From: Pomphorhynchus laevis
Lineage: Eukaryota > Acanthocephala > Palaeacanthocephala > Echinorhynchida > Pomphorhynchidae
Length of the DNA stretch: 64,000 nt
Assembly (NCBI GenBank): GCA_012934845.2
Contig: WNNJ02003144.1
Location: 109,535 to 173,534, forward strand
Direction: 5' to 3'
The notes beneath the pieces were generated by a model, which was given only the letters and a program-made list of their open reading frames with translations, made no database searches and was not told where the DNA came from. The first letter of the stretch is position 1, and every line of letters starts with the position of its first letter. The translations under genes were made by a program, and so were the position numbers. Shown piece by piece: positions 46,426 through 56,878 of this stretch.

Positions 46426-46543
46426 ATTATCAGAATAGATAATAAATAGATTTTTTTAATGGCCCATTTGCGGGAACCGCTTTTCCTGTACAAAGCTTGA
46501 AATAAATATATCATTATTTAAAAAAATTATCAGAATAGATAAT
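46426..46543. mobile_element. 82-bp LINE tail insertion with 18-bp target-site duplication
   Basis: attatcagaatagataat occurs at 46,426-46,443 and 46,526-46,543. Between them is a short segment with gggaaccgcttttcctgtac and a terminal A-rich run, resembling a LINE/SINE 3' end. The duplication is perfect, so the insertion is recent. Confidence 0.75.
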
Positions 46544-48420
46544 ATAATTTGTTCGAACATAAATTAAAATAATTTATAATAAAATTTTTATATTTTATTT
46601 AATATTAATTTAATAAATATTAAATTTAAATTAAATTAAAATTATTTTTATACCCAGCAAGATACGGGAACATAATATATACCATTGTATTTCACATAAA
46701 ATGATTTTTTTTGCAGAATTGCATATCCAAAAAATTAGGTTTAAATATTAACCCTAATACGACATGCATTGACACATTTTTCGAAAATGAGATCTACATG
46801 ACATTGACTGAAAGCATTTTCTGCTTACATATATAATAATTACATATAGCATAATTATGATAGGCATAATCTTTCGCACGTGTAGCAGTAGTTGCTACAT
46901 ACCACTAGCACATTGTGGATTAACAATGTGACCAGTGTGCATCAACGGCCGTAATAGTAGATTTTCGAAGTAAAATCCATAAGATATTTTAAAAGAAAAA
47001 CATCAAATTTGCTCCTTTCCTCCTAACTCTCATACTAACGACGGAGACTACAAGTAAATCCGTTTTATCCATCTCGTTATCACCAGTCATGTTTTTATTG
47101 CCGTGTTTGTTGATATTGAAATCCTTGATGCATTTAGCAAACTTTTTGTTACATTAGCAAAATTAATTGAATGTAATATTTCCCATATACTCAACCACGG
47201 CAATTCAAACAAAAGTAAAAACAAAGGACTTTTGAAAGTAAAATCAATGGATTTAATTCGTAAAATTAAATTTGGTTTGATTATTTAGTAATTATTTAAT
47301 TTGTAAAAATAAATATAAAGCTATAATTTTATATTAAATTATATAATTATAAGTTTAATATATAAAATTGTAATATTATAATTTAAGATTAATATAATGT
47401 GCATCACTTATTTTTATTTCTAATTGACATAGTTTGATTATTACGCATGATTGAAGAAATAAATTATTTATTTTAATATTTCTGCTAAACGCTGTAGGCC
47501 TTTCAAAGATTTATCAAATTGATAGAAAAAAATGTCTGCGCGGGGCATTCATCTTAAAATTAAATCACAAACTTAGATAACCAAGGATCAAAACGATTAT
47601 TAAATGAAGGAAGATTATTAAATTAAAAGTTTAAACTTTACCACGAATGAAAATCAGAAATTATTTTCATAAAACTTTTAAAGTGCTGTAAGTCATTTTT
47701 AATTCAGTAAAACTTTAAAAGCATCAAACTATTGGAGTGACTGTCAGCTAATAAAATGAACCGAAATGTGAAATGAAGGTATAGGATCAGTAGCTGCTGG
47801 GCTACACCATATATTACAAATATGAACTAGTAATTTTAAATGTCAATTTTGCTCCAATTCTTATTGCCTCTGACTAAGGATTCGGAATATTAATTTAGAG
47901 CAATATGGTACGAATGAATAAGAAATAATCATAAGAATGTGAACGAGATTAAATTGAATGCATTCTACTACAAAATAAATATTGTTCTAACAAAATGGCG
48001 TTCAACATGCGTGTAAGAGATTATATTCATTCATGTATATAGAGGTTTGTTAATTTAAAAGTTTGTGTAAGAAATGATTCTTAAAATTAAATAATTTATA
48101 TTAAATCAATAAATTGATATAGTTTATAGCAATTAAAAATAAAGCATAGTGTTTACTAATGAACGCATTAGTGTTTACTTATGAATTCATTCAATTATAA
48201 ATTAATCAATAAATTACTAATTACTAAATTATTTAGTGATTATTAATTAGTAATTATTAATTATTAATTTATTAATATCTAATTAATGAATAAATTAGTA
48301 ATTAATTTATTAATTAGTAATTTATTAATTAGGTCGAAATATAAATAAAGTGACTTGTTAGTTAATGAGTTATAAACTAATATGTATTCATATTATATAT
48401 TAATATTTTTATATATTATG
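46544..48420. other. AT-rich intron DNA, no gene recognised
   Basis: Lies within the intron between the linker and SH3 exons of endophilin. ORF 47,103-47,288 (+) has no motif. 48,170-48,330 is a run of attaatta-type low-complexity sequence. Confidence 0.55.
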
Positions 48421-48965
48421 TAAAAACATTTTGCAATGTTTTTATATTTCGACCTGTTGAAAGTCTTATTTTCAGCTACAAATCAATCAGTGTAGATTTC
48501 AATTCCCTGTACCTAGCAGTTCCAGAACAAATGACTTCTTGGAAATATTTATGAGACTGGAAAGTTTATCTGTTAATTGTTTTTCTTTAAGTTTCCTATT
48601 TTATGCGCTTGATTTTTTTTTGAAATCAATCTCTTTTATTAGAGGAGTCATCCATTTAGGATCCCGATTATAAATCGACACGAATTTACGCGGAATACAA
48701 GAATCGAAAGAACTCAATACACAACTAATTAAATTATCCATTGTTAAAGAGTTATGAGTAATCATCACTTGTAACACACTGGAAACGTCAGTTTTTAAAT
48801 TAAGCATACAATGTTCACGTTTGTCATATAACACCCGCTTAGTTGTAAGTTTGCGCTTAGTGTGGTTGAGAGGTGTGGTCGGAGGTATGTAATGGTGCAA
48901 TACGCTCCATTACAAAAATATAAAAACATTTTGTTTTTATATTTCGACCTGATTGATTATTTGAA
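48421..48965 (-). mobile_element. LINE remnant between repeated ends
   Basis: Minus ORF 48,900-48,601 has SCIPRKFVSIYNRDPKWMTP, typical of the stretch between endonuclease and RT of CR1-like LINEs. It lies between two copies of a repeat (tttttatatttcgacctg and atcaatcagtg..agatttca) at about 48,437-48,510 and 48,930-48,993. On the minus strand these give ggtcgaaatataaa, a GAAA-type ribozyme-like end. Confidence 0.5.
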
Positions 48966-49447
48966 ATCAATCAGTGGAGATTTCAAATAATATCCACTAT
49001 TTAATAATAAATATAATGTGATTTGTTTGTCACATATAAATGTTGATTATATTATTGTAAATAGTTGATAATGATTCATTATTGATAAAGAATTATTGTA
49101 ACTTTTGGAATAAATACAAAGGCTAACTTTGCTTAATTAACAAAGCTTAACCACAAAGCTTAATTTTAGATGTAGAAACCGTTCCCTCAGGTCAAGGAAG
49201 CTTAGGATAACTCAATGTTTGACGAATGTTTCGATTAACAGTATAAAACAGAATCCGAACGGTTTCGTTTCTCATTCAAAAGGTATTAATATTTTTGATA
49301 AGGTTTTTGTTTGCTCTTTGTACTTACCTAAGCAATTTATAAGAAGAACCTCAGTATTTTAAATCGTTGATAATGATCTATTATTGATAAGATATTATTG
49401 TTAAAATGGTACGGCCACGTTCTTCGCGCAAACTTTCTGTTTAACTT
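48966..49447. other. AT-rich intron DNA
   Basis: Contains end fragments of the inverted-repeat family (gattcattattgataaagaa at about 49,073). Nothing else is recognised. Confidence 0.5.
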
Positions 49448-49480
49448 TAACTTTCTGTTTTCTGAGAAAACAGAAAGTTA
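49448..49480. repeat. Perfect 33-bp palindrome
   Basis: taactttctgttttct, G, agaaaacagaaagtta: 16-bp arms around one base. Confidence 0.95.
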
Positions 49481-49734
49481 AAGAAATTAACTAAATTTCA
49501 GATGGTTTGTCAAAGTGACATAACCAAATATCATTATTCCGGTTATTGATTTTGATAATATGTAAGATATATATATTATCAAACTAAATATTTCGATAAT
49601 TGACAGTTGCATGATTGAGAATTATGAATTAATAAAATTATGAATTAATAAATTTATGAATTAAATTAATTATTAATTAAATTAATTAAAAATATTAGTT
49701 GGAACTGGATCAAAGAAAAGAAGAAAATAATTTT

Positions 49735-49766
49735 GATATTTCGCTAACTTCTGTTAGCATCTTCAG
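49735..49766 (-). ncRNA. Hammerhead-ribozyme-like core
   Basis: CTGAAGATG, CTAAC-AGAA-GTTAG, CGAAATATC on the minus strand. Both conserved boxes intact; its partner at 49,809-49,839 (+) has a damaged stem II. Confidence 0.5.
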
Positions 49767-50257
49767 AAAATTACCTAATTTTCTTAAGATGTAATTTTCT
49801 GTAATTTTCTGAAGATGCAACAGTAGTTAGTGAAATATCAAAAATAAATTTAGTTGTTTTTTATATTATTGAGAATTGTTTTCGTTCATATACAAACCTC
49901 TGTTAGTATATTCAGAAAATTACTTCAGAATGGCCATTTTAGACTTCGATCTATTGATTTCGATTTTCTTTAAGCTTCTCGATAACTGCAGAACATTGGC
50001 TCTATAACACTGTCGAATGATTTCAAATATTTGATAATGATCCATTATTGATAAATAATTATTGGAGCTAGATCAAAGGAAATAATAAATTATTTTTGAT
50101 ATTTCGCTAACTACTGTTAGCATTTTTTTCAAAACTTCTAGATAGCTGGCGATCAGTGGCTCCATAGCTCTGTCGAATAAATTTAAATAGTTGATACTGA
50201 TTCATTATTGATAAATAATTATTGGAGCTGGATCAAAGGAAATAATAAATTATTTTT

Positions 50258-50289
50258 GATATTTCGCTAACTTCTGTTAGCATCTTCAG
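50258..50289 (-). ncRNA. Hammerhead-ribozyme-like core
   Basis: Minus strand CTGAAGAT, GCTAAC-AGAA-GTTAGC, GAAATATC: six-pair stem II, boxes intact. Confidence 0.55.
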
Positions 50290-50332
50290 AAAATTACTAA
50301 AGAATTAGAAAATTTCTAAATTACTTATTTTT

Positions 50333-50364
50333 CTGAAGATGCTAACAGAAGTTAGCGAAATATC
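50333..50364 (+). ncRNA. Hammerhead-ribozyme-like core, best copy
   Basis: CTGAAGAT, GCTAAC-AGAA-GTTAGC, GAAATATC, flanked by TTTTT before and AAAAAA after, which can pair as stem I. It fits the type I order stem I, CUGANGA, stem II, GAAA, very short stem III, AUC, stem I. Confidence 0.6.
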
Positions 50365-50896
50365 AAAAAATTTTCACTTTTCTTTGATCCATGCATTAAA
50401 TAATTCTTTATATTATTATTTCAGAATTTAACTTTCGATAAAACTCTGTAATTGAAATCGAGGTTGTTCGCCGTCAAATAGCATTAAATAGCATTTCTCA
50501 CACATAACATGTGTGCGTTATAATAATTGCTTTTGATTATTGCGTATATCGATATATCACAAATTCATAATTGATAATTATTTTCATATAAAATTTTGAT
50601 TTGATTGACCAAATTTAATAAATGCTAAATTTGCATTTAAATAAAAATTAAGAAATCAAATTTAATTTTGAATAATCAGAATAATTTAGTAATTTGTGTA
50701 ATTATTACTGATCATTAATTATTAAAATTAATAATTATTATAATTAATTGTAATTATAATTATTTAATTATTATATATTAAAAGTTATAATCAACCTTTA
50801 TAAAATAATTTTGTTCAAATCTTGCAATATGTTTTTTGAATTTTCTCGTCTCTGATATTTTAATATAATCGAATTAAAATCACCCAGGTCACTTAC

Positions 50897-51209
50897 CGTT
50901 ATTTTGAGCAGCTGTCGTTAGTTCAGACCAAAACCATGTAAATGTTTCTGGTAAGAATTCACACTTTTTTGAATGTTTTTCAAATGAATTAATAAGCGAA
51001 TTATGGAAAGACGGAGGACTGCTTTCATCTACTAAAGAGATACTTGCTGTTTTTCTCGATAGTTGGTGGTCTTTATAATTCGTTTCCAGCGATAACTCAT
51101 CTGCACTTTGTTCGCATGTGCTATATGTGGTCAAATCTTTACAATTGCTTGTTTCGCAGCTAAAAATTGTATGTTTTAAAGCTAATAAAGATATGCACGT
51201 CATCGCATA
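50897..51209 (-). CDS. SH3GL: Endophilin-A, linker exon
   Basis: A 313-bp open frame between a good acceptor (cctacttag) and donor (acg/gtaagt). Ser/Thr-rich and polar (SCEQSADELSLETNY-like composition, SRKTASISLVDESSPPSFHN), as expected for the disordered linker between BAR and SH3. It has no domain motif of its own, so it is placed by phase and position: it begins in phase 0 and ends in phase 1, fitting both neighbours. Confidence 0.65.
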
Positions 51210-51784
51210 CTAAGTAGGTTTTAAATTCATTTCTAAAGATCTATTTCCATAAGATCTCGTAAATATAAAATGTGAAAAAGCATTATAGATAAATATACAG
51301 ATAAATATGCTTCTATATTCGAATATTGCTTCAATTAAAGTTTATTCAAAATTAAATTTATTGAACTAAACGAAGGATGATTTCACTACTTGATTATTCA
51401 GTTTGTTTTGTTCAAATAATCAATATGGTCCAAACGATCAATAAAAATTCTGCGAACAGGCATAAATAACAAATTAGTTTTCCAATTAGGAGATACAAAT
51501 ATTTGCTTTTAAGGGATCTAGTTATAAACACTTTACACATTTAAATAATGCTATTTTTAAAAATAGAACATTTTTAATTTTCGAGTCCCTCAAAGATCGT
51601 GTATTTCAAAAGGTACATACATTTTATAATGTATGTTCTTTACATAAATAAAAATAAATAATAATTAATTTCAATATATTTTTCTATTTATTATAAGTAA
51701 AAAATAAAATATTAACAAAATATTATTAAGATATTAAATTTACACAAATTTAAAGTTAACCAAATTTTACTAAAAATAAATTTA
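51210..51784. other. AT-rich intron DNA, nothing recognised
   Basis: No motif or long frame. Confidence 0.5.
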
Positions 51785-53080
51785 AACTCTAAAGCGAAAA
51801 ATTGTTATGGATAATAAATAATATACTTTGCATTAGAATAAGATACTAGATAATCAAATTTCATTAGAGGAAATACGTCCTTTACACGTATTTGGCCCCG
51901 CTGCTATGATGGGTCAAGGGATAAGATTCTAAACATAATTTTATAGCAGTTTCACCTGATGACCTCAATTCCTTATTCGAATACCTTGTCTATTATTTAT
52001 TAGTCATTTCATAATAATTAATTTTTATTTTAAATTTTAATAACAATGTTATCGTTATTTAAATATAAATTGTAACTAATCTTATATAACTATTTATTAT
52101 TTATAATTATTTATCTTTATTTTTATTTATATCAAGTACGAAATTTGTATACTCAGTTATTTAATCTGATTTGTTTTACTAACAAGTTATTATTGACCTT
52201 TGGATTTTGTTTTCCTGGTACTAAAACTATGTATTATTGATAAGACAACATTTTCTGTCTTTACCAAGCAACTTTGATAAATTTCTTTTCATTTATTATA
52301 ACAATGATGTATAAATCAACAAAAAAAATAAAAAAATAATAAAAAATAAAAAAATAAAAAAAAAATTATTCATTATTATTATTTATTTATAAATAATATA
52401 AAATACTTAGACTTAGTTAGCTGATCTGATTAATTATTTAAAGAAAATAAATTTCCTTTAAAAAGTAAACGTTTTTTTCTTAAAAAAATTTGACAAACGA
52501 TATCAAATTTCATCAGATGAAATATATCATTAGGATGTATTAGGCCCTGCTGCTATGTTGGATCGAGGAATAGGGGCCAAAACCTAATAGCATAGCAGTT
52601 CCTCCTGATGATCTTTATTCCTTATTCGAATACATCCTATATTATATTGGTTATTAAAAATGATCTTTATTTTAAATACTGATAATAAATTTTAACTTGC
52701 TTTATATTATATATTTATAATTATGTATCTCGTTTTCTTCTAAAAATAAAAAATTTGACATACGATACCAGATATCAAATTTCATCAGAGGAAATACGTC
52801 CTTAGCATGGTATTTAGCATCGCTTCTATGTTAGTCGAGAAAAAGGGGCCGAAACCTAATAGCATAGCAGTTCCTCCTGATGATCTTTATTCCTTATTCG
52901 AATACATCCTATATTATATTGGTTTAATTAAAAATGATCTTTATTTAAAATTTTAATAATAAATTTTAACTTGCTTTAAATATTGATTATATAAATATTA
53001 ATATATTATATATTTATAATTATGTATCTCGTTTTATTATTTACATATGATATAAAATACGATGAGCTGATCTTATTTAT
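51785..53080 (+). repeat. Penelope 3' end and tail repeats, three plus-strand copies
   Basis: 51,785-52,165 starts with the end of the Penelope RT (tttaaactctaaagcg...ggataataaataatatac), followed by a tail. Two further tails lie in tandem, about 52,495-52,760 and 52,765-53,080 (period about 268 bp), both with catagcagttcctcctgatg. The 52,320-52,370 stretch is an A-rich run. Confidence 0.85.
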
Positions 53081-53690
53081 GTGAAGCCAATTCAGTTTAG
53101 ATCGTAACAAAAAATGTGTTATATTTTTTCTTACAAAATAATGTTTAAAACCAGTTATATTGTTTAGTAATTTTTTCCAAAAAATCTCCTTTTTTTGCAC
53201 TTAACGTGGGCACAATTAAGTTTAAATTCATTGGTACAAATGGCATAATAGCAAGAAAATATTTTTCCGAAATAATAACATGTGATAACCTTTTCACCTT
53301 TTTAACTTATCAAGTTTCTTATGTGATTTTATTAACTTTTTAAAGGTATAATTAATAATAATTAATGGGCATAAATACAATATTCAAATTTAAATGAAAA
53401 TATCCAAATTTAACTATTGCAAGTAGAATAATTAGTAATTATATAATACCTAAGTTGATTTAGTTGCTTTACTAGGTTTTCGGCAACGCGAAGACTTTCT
53501 TTGTAATAGTTCACAAATGATAAGGCTAAATTTTTTAATTCTTGTACACGATTGACCTATTTGTATAAACAAAAGATAGGTGATTACTTTTTTAATCTGT
53601 TAAATCGAGAGGTTTGAGTTCGCTCCTATAACAAATTATAATTACAAAAAATATTGCAATAAATAAGGATTCCATAATCACTATAAATGT
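53081..53690. other. AT-rich intron DNA
   Basis: No gene recognised. Minus ORF 53,006-53,200 is AT-driven. Confidence 0.5.
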
Positions 53691-53699
53691 TATAAAAAA

Positions 53700-54170
53700 C
53701 ACAAAATGTAGGCGTGGGCTCACTGCTGATGAGCTCTCTACCCACGCTGATTGTAGTGTACAGTGATGCTGATAGGAATCAAACAACCACACGAGGATAA
53801 TATCAAACCGACCAGTTAAGAATAACGGCTTGTGTATGCTATATTCACAATAGTAAAAAGACAGCTTACGGTTTACTATCCAGTGAACATTTCGTGGAAT
53901 AAAAAATCGGTGTAAGGTGGATTCGAATTGCGAATATTAGTTACCGCCCACACCAAATATAGAACACATTAATTGTGTAATTTGGTATATAAGCCAAATA
54001 TAAACCAGCATTTCGGCGACAAGGAATCAGCAGAAGCAGTAAAAGGACCGAAACACGAAATGTAGGCGTGGGCTCACTGCTGATGAGCTCTCTACCCACG
54101 CTGATTGTAGTGTACAGTGATGCTGATAGGATTCAGACAACCACACGAGGATAATGTCAAACCGATTAAT
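53700..54170. mobile_element. Miniature element with 110-bp direct terminal repeats
   Basis: Two nearly identical copies of about 113 bp, starting tgtaggcgtgggctcactgc at 53,708 and 54,061, bound about 240 bp of non-coding sequence. Each repeat contains a self-pairing block gcgtggg...cccacgc. It could be a solo tandem repeat or an LTR-type miniature (TRIM-like) element. It has no coding parts. The repeats differ at few positions, so it is young. Confidence 0.6.
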
Positions 54171-54299
54171 AAAAAATATTAGATTATTATATATTTTTAT
54201 ATTACTATAAATATTAGATTGTGGTGATTATCATTATATTATTTAAATAGAAAATTTTAATTAGATTATAACTAATAATTAATAATAAATAAATTATTA

Positions 54300-54925
54300 T
54301 AATTAATTAGATTAGATAACTGAGTCTACGTATTTAAATTAAAATTATTTTTTATAATTTTAATTTTTAATAATTTTTCTATTTAATTTTAATAAAAAAT
54401 AAAGATAAATAATTATAATTAGTAAGTAATTTAAATACAATTTTATACAATTAATATTTATATCAAGTTAAAATTTATTAAAATTTAAAATAAAAATAAT
54501 TTTTAATGAATTGACTAATAAATAAAATACAATGTATCAGAATAAAGATTAGTGGTCATCAATAAGAACTGTTATGTAATAGATGCTGATTAGATATTTC
54601 GCCTGATGAAATTTGATTATATAGTAATCAGATTCATAATACAATTGTTTGAGTCGTTTCAAAATTACTTTAATATTTCATTTTAACGTTCACTTAAATG
54701 GCTGGTTCAGTAATTATAAGATTTTATACAATTTTTTAATTTATATAAAGTTTAAATTTAAAATTGGAATTTAAAATAAAAATTAATTTTTATGAATGAA
54801 TAACAAATAGAAGGCAATATTTATGAATAGAATAAGAAATATAGGTCATCAGGAGGAGCTACTGTGTTATCAAATTTCGGACCATATTCCTCGACCGAGC
54901 ATAGCAGCTGGGCTTCTAGATAAAG
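54300..54925 (-). repeat. Two Penelope tail repeats, minus strand
   Basis: About 54,300-54,640 and 54,730-54,925, with atcaggaggagctactgtgt and gagtctacgtatttaaatt. They face the plus-strand copies at 51.8-53.1 kb. Confidence 0.75.
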
Positions 54926-55145
54926 AGTTTTCATGTGTAAGCAAGGCATTTTGAGTAGTTTTGAGGCAGATTGAGTTTAACTATTACATAAGAGCCTGGA
55001 ATTTTTTTTATCCAACCAACAGTTGAATTTGATGAATATTGAAAACGAGAACGTTCTAGTTGTTTGTGTGCGCTTCGAGGATTAGTTCGTAAATATGACC
55101 TTCATTTCACAATCGCAATCGACGTGTTATGTTTAATTAAATCAC
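54926..55145. other. Intron sequence, nothing recognised
   Basis: GC is slightly higher than the flanks; no motif. Confidence 0.4.
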
Positions 55146-55305
55146 TCGTGTACTACCGTTTTTGTACTCTGTAGTGCAAGTTGGAACAATACCGTGCAAG
55201 CTTTCAGATTCACACGTATTTGTATAAATAACTGCAGTACTGTAAAGGTTCGCGAGAGTATTAATAAAGTCGATGCTAGCATTACACTTGTAGTGTAATG
55301 CATTA
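55146..55305 (-). CDS. SH3GL: Endophilin-A, last BAR exon
   Basis: Joined to exon d it reads VSQLIYLIQHNALHYKCNAS then IDFINTL, matching VSQLAVFIEAALDYHRQSTE then ILQEL residue for residue in spacing. Then a polar linker begins (CESESLHGIVPTCTTEYKNG). Acceptor cactcag, donor gtgatt, which leaves phase 0 for the next exon. The acceptor lies inside a strong hairpin (actgagtgtaat/attacactcagt, about 55,305-55,334). Confidence 0.78.
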
Positions 55306-55827
55306 CTGAGTGTAATTTACCCATTACACTCAGTAGTGGGTAAAGATTATGAATCTATTTGATTACTTCATCGTATGCGATCTCTATCTTTTAAGATAAT
55401 GAACTAAACGATGTTGAACAAATTGACGATTGATGAACGTTTGAAACAATGTTTTGAGAAGTTTGAGTGCTGTTCATTCAAAGAGTTGTGTTACTATCCC
55501 ATGTTGACGCTGGTATCAAAGATATTTTATTAGTGCATAGAGTATTATCCTTTGCACAACGACAGCCACGACAAATGACAGACTTGTCGTTACAACTGCA
55601 ACATTTAGGAATTGATGCTGGATTACCTCTTGATATTGGTATCACTTTAAAGAAATTGATATCACTTGTGAGTTTTATATTTTTATCACTTAGATATTTT
55701 CAGTGATAATGAAAAGTGTTTTCAGTGATAATTAAAATTATTTAATGGAGATCATTTATTGTGGTATGAAAACACTTTCTACATAATTAAAAAAATAATT
55801 AAAAATAATAAATTATTATTTACTTTA

Positions 55828-55990
55828 ATAAAGAATTATTGGAGCTGAATCAAAATAGAGGAAAACTTGTATCTGATATCTCGTTAACCTCTGTTAGCAT
55901 CTTCAGAAAATTAGTAATTTCTGAAGATACTAACAAAGTAAATCCATCAAATTAAAAAATTTTAATGGTTCATGTAATTATTTGTAAAAT
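55828..55990. repeat. Inverted-repeat element with hammerhead-like core
   Basis: Left half taaagaattattggagctg, with a minus core at 55,875-55,906 (CTGAAGATGCTAACAGAGG, TTAAC, GAGATATC: GAAA changed to GAGA). The right half (55,920-55,990) is decayed. Lies in the intron between the last two BAR exons. Confidence 0.75.
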
Positions 55991-56065
55991 AGTTAAGCTG
56001 CATTTATTGTAGCTAATAGTTATTGTTAATTCGTTAATCGTTGTTGATTTATTTTAATTGTCTAC

Positions 56066-56234
56066 TGTTGAATTAAATAAATGAGCTGTGAAACTCGTTT
56101 TGAAAATTTATCGATTTTAAAAACTCCTACGTCGCGATATAGAAATCGTCTCATTGATTCCTCAGTATGAGCCTTCCATCGCATTAATTGATCGTATAGT
56201 TCATCACCTTCCGATTCATCGACTTCTGTTTCAC
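56066..56234 (-). CDS. SH3GL: Endophilin-A, BAR exon d
   Basis: Reads ETEVDESEGDELYDQLMRWK, AHTEESMRRFLYRDV and SKRVSQLIYLIQ, matching [38 protein letters not shown] (aligned in pieces). Acceptor cgttgcttag. The donor is the weaker ca/gtagac at 56,065; reading through it would meet a stop at once (56,062-56,064), so this site controls whether the protein continues. Confidence 0.8.
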
Positions 56235-56299
56235 CTAAGCAACGGATTAATCAAGTACAGATTAAATTATCATTGGAATTATTTATTTGGAACAATTAC

Positions 56300-56366
56300 C
56301 AGTGCTTTCGATTGACTTAATTTTTTCACAATGTTCTCTTTGTTGCTCTAAAATGCTTCGGCATTT
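56300..56366 (-). CDS. SH3GL: Endophilin-A, BAR exon c
   Basis: A 67-bp exon: KCRSILEQQREHCEKIKSI, the counterpart of HLKKLEGRRLDYDYKKKR in the long BAR helix. Acceptor tttcgattttaag, donor gtaattg. Phase 0 in, phase 1 out. Confidence 0.78.
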
Positions 56367-56415
56367 CTTAAAATCGAAAAAATGATAAATCAGAACCCAG
56401 CAAATGTGGACTTAC

Positions 56416-56552
56416 AGTAATCTCCTTTATTTCATCAGAAACACTTTCCATTTTCGTCGATAATAGATAACCAGATCTTATCGACTGATCAAGCTCTGAT
56501 TTAAATGCGGCGAATTTAAAGATAGCATTACCGATAAAGTCTAACGCAACAC
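56416..56552 (-). CDS. SH3GL: Endophilin-A, BAR exon b
   Basis: Reads VALDFIGNAIFKFAAFKSEL then DQSIRSGYLL...KEIT, aligning with [20 protein letters not shown] of endophilin. The split Gly codon (G/GT) joins in phase to exon a. Acceptor ttttatttag; donor gtaagt; ends in phase 0. Confidence 0.82.
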
Positions 56553-56742
56553 CTAAATAAAATTACAATTCATTAATTAATAAATTATTATTTAAAATTA
56601 ATTTATTAAATTTAGACAGATGTTTATTATTTAATTTATTATATAATTTAAGAATGAATAAAATAATATATAAATAACGAGAATTTAATTCTTAATTCTT
56701 ATATATGAAGAGAAAATAATCTACGATTCAAACCAAAAACAT

Positions 56743-56878
56743 TAAAATGAATATTAAAATGGTTCATCAAAATTGATCATCAAAATGGATCGTCAAAATG
56801 GTTCATCAAAATAGATCATCAAAATGGATCATCAAAATGGATCATTAAAATGGATAATCAAAATTGATCATCAAAATC
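56743..56878. repeat. 13-bp tandem repeat, about 10 copies
   Basis: Unit aaaatggatcatc with frequent single-base changes, in the intron upstream of BAR exon b. Confidence 0.9.

Larger units (their letters stand above)
49690..50412. repeat. Cluster of inverted-repeat elements with hammerhead-like cores
   Basis: At least three copies of the family seen at 30.9 kb: about 49,690-49,870 (pair), 49,890-50,125 (two partial left halves) and 50,208-50,412 (best pair, ends ggagctggatcaaagg / ctttgatccatgc). They lie in the intron between the last BAR exon side and the SH3 exon. Confidence 0.85.

Noticed and set aside
55467-55706. 79-codon plus-strand ORF and a Cys-rich minus-strand frame
   Set aside because: It lies in the intron between two endophilin exons that already join in phase. 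Both strands are open and neither matches a family I know.
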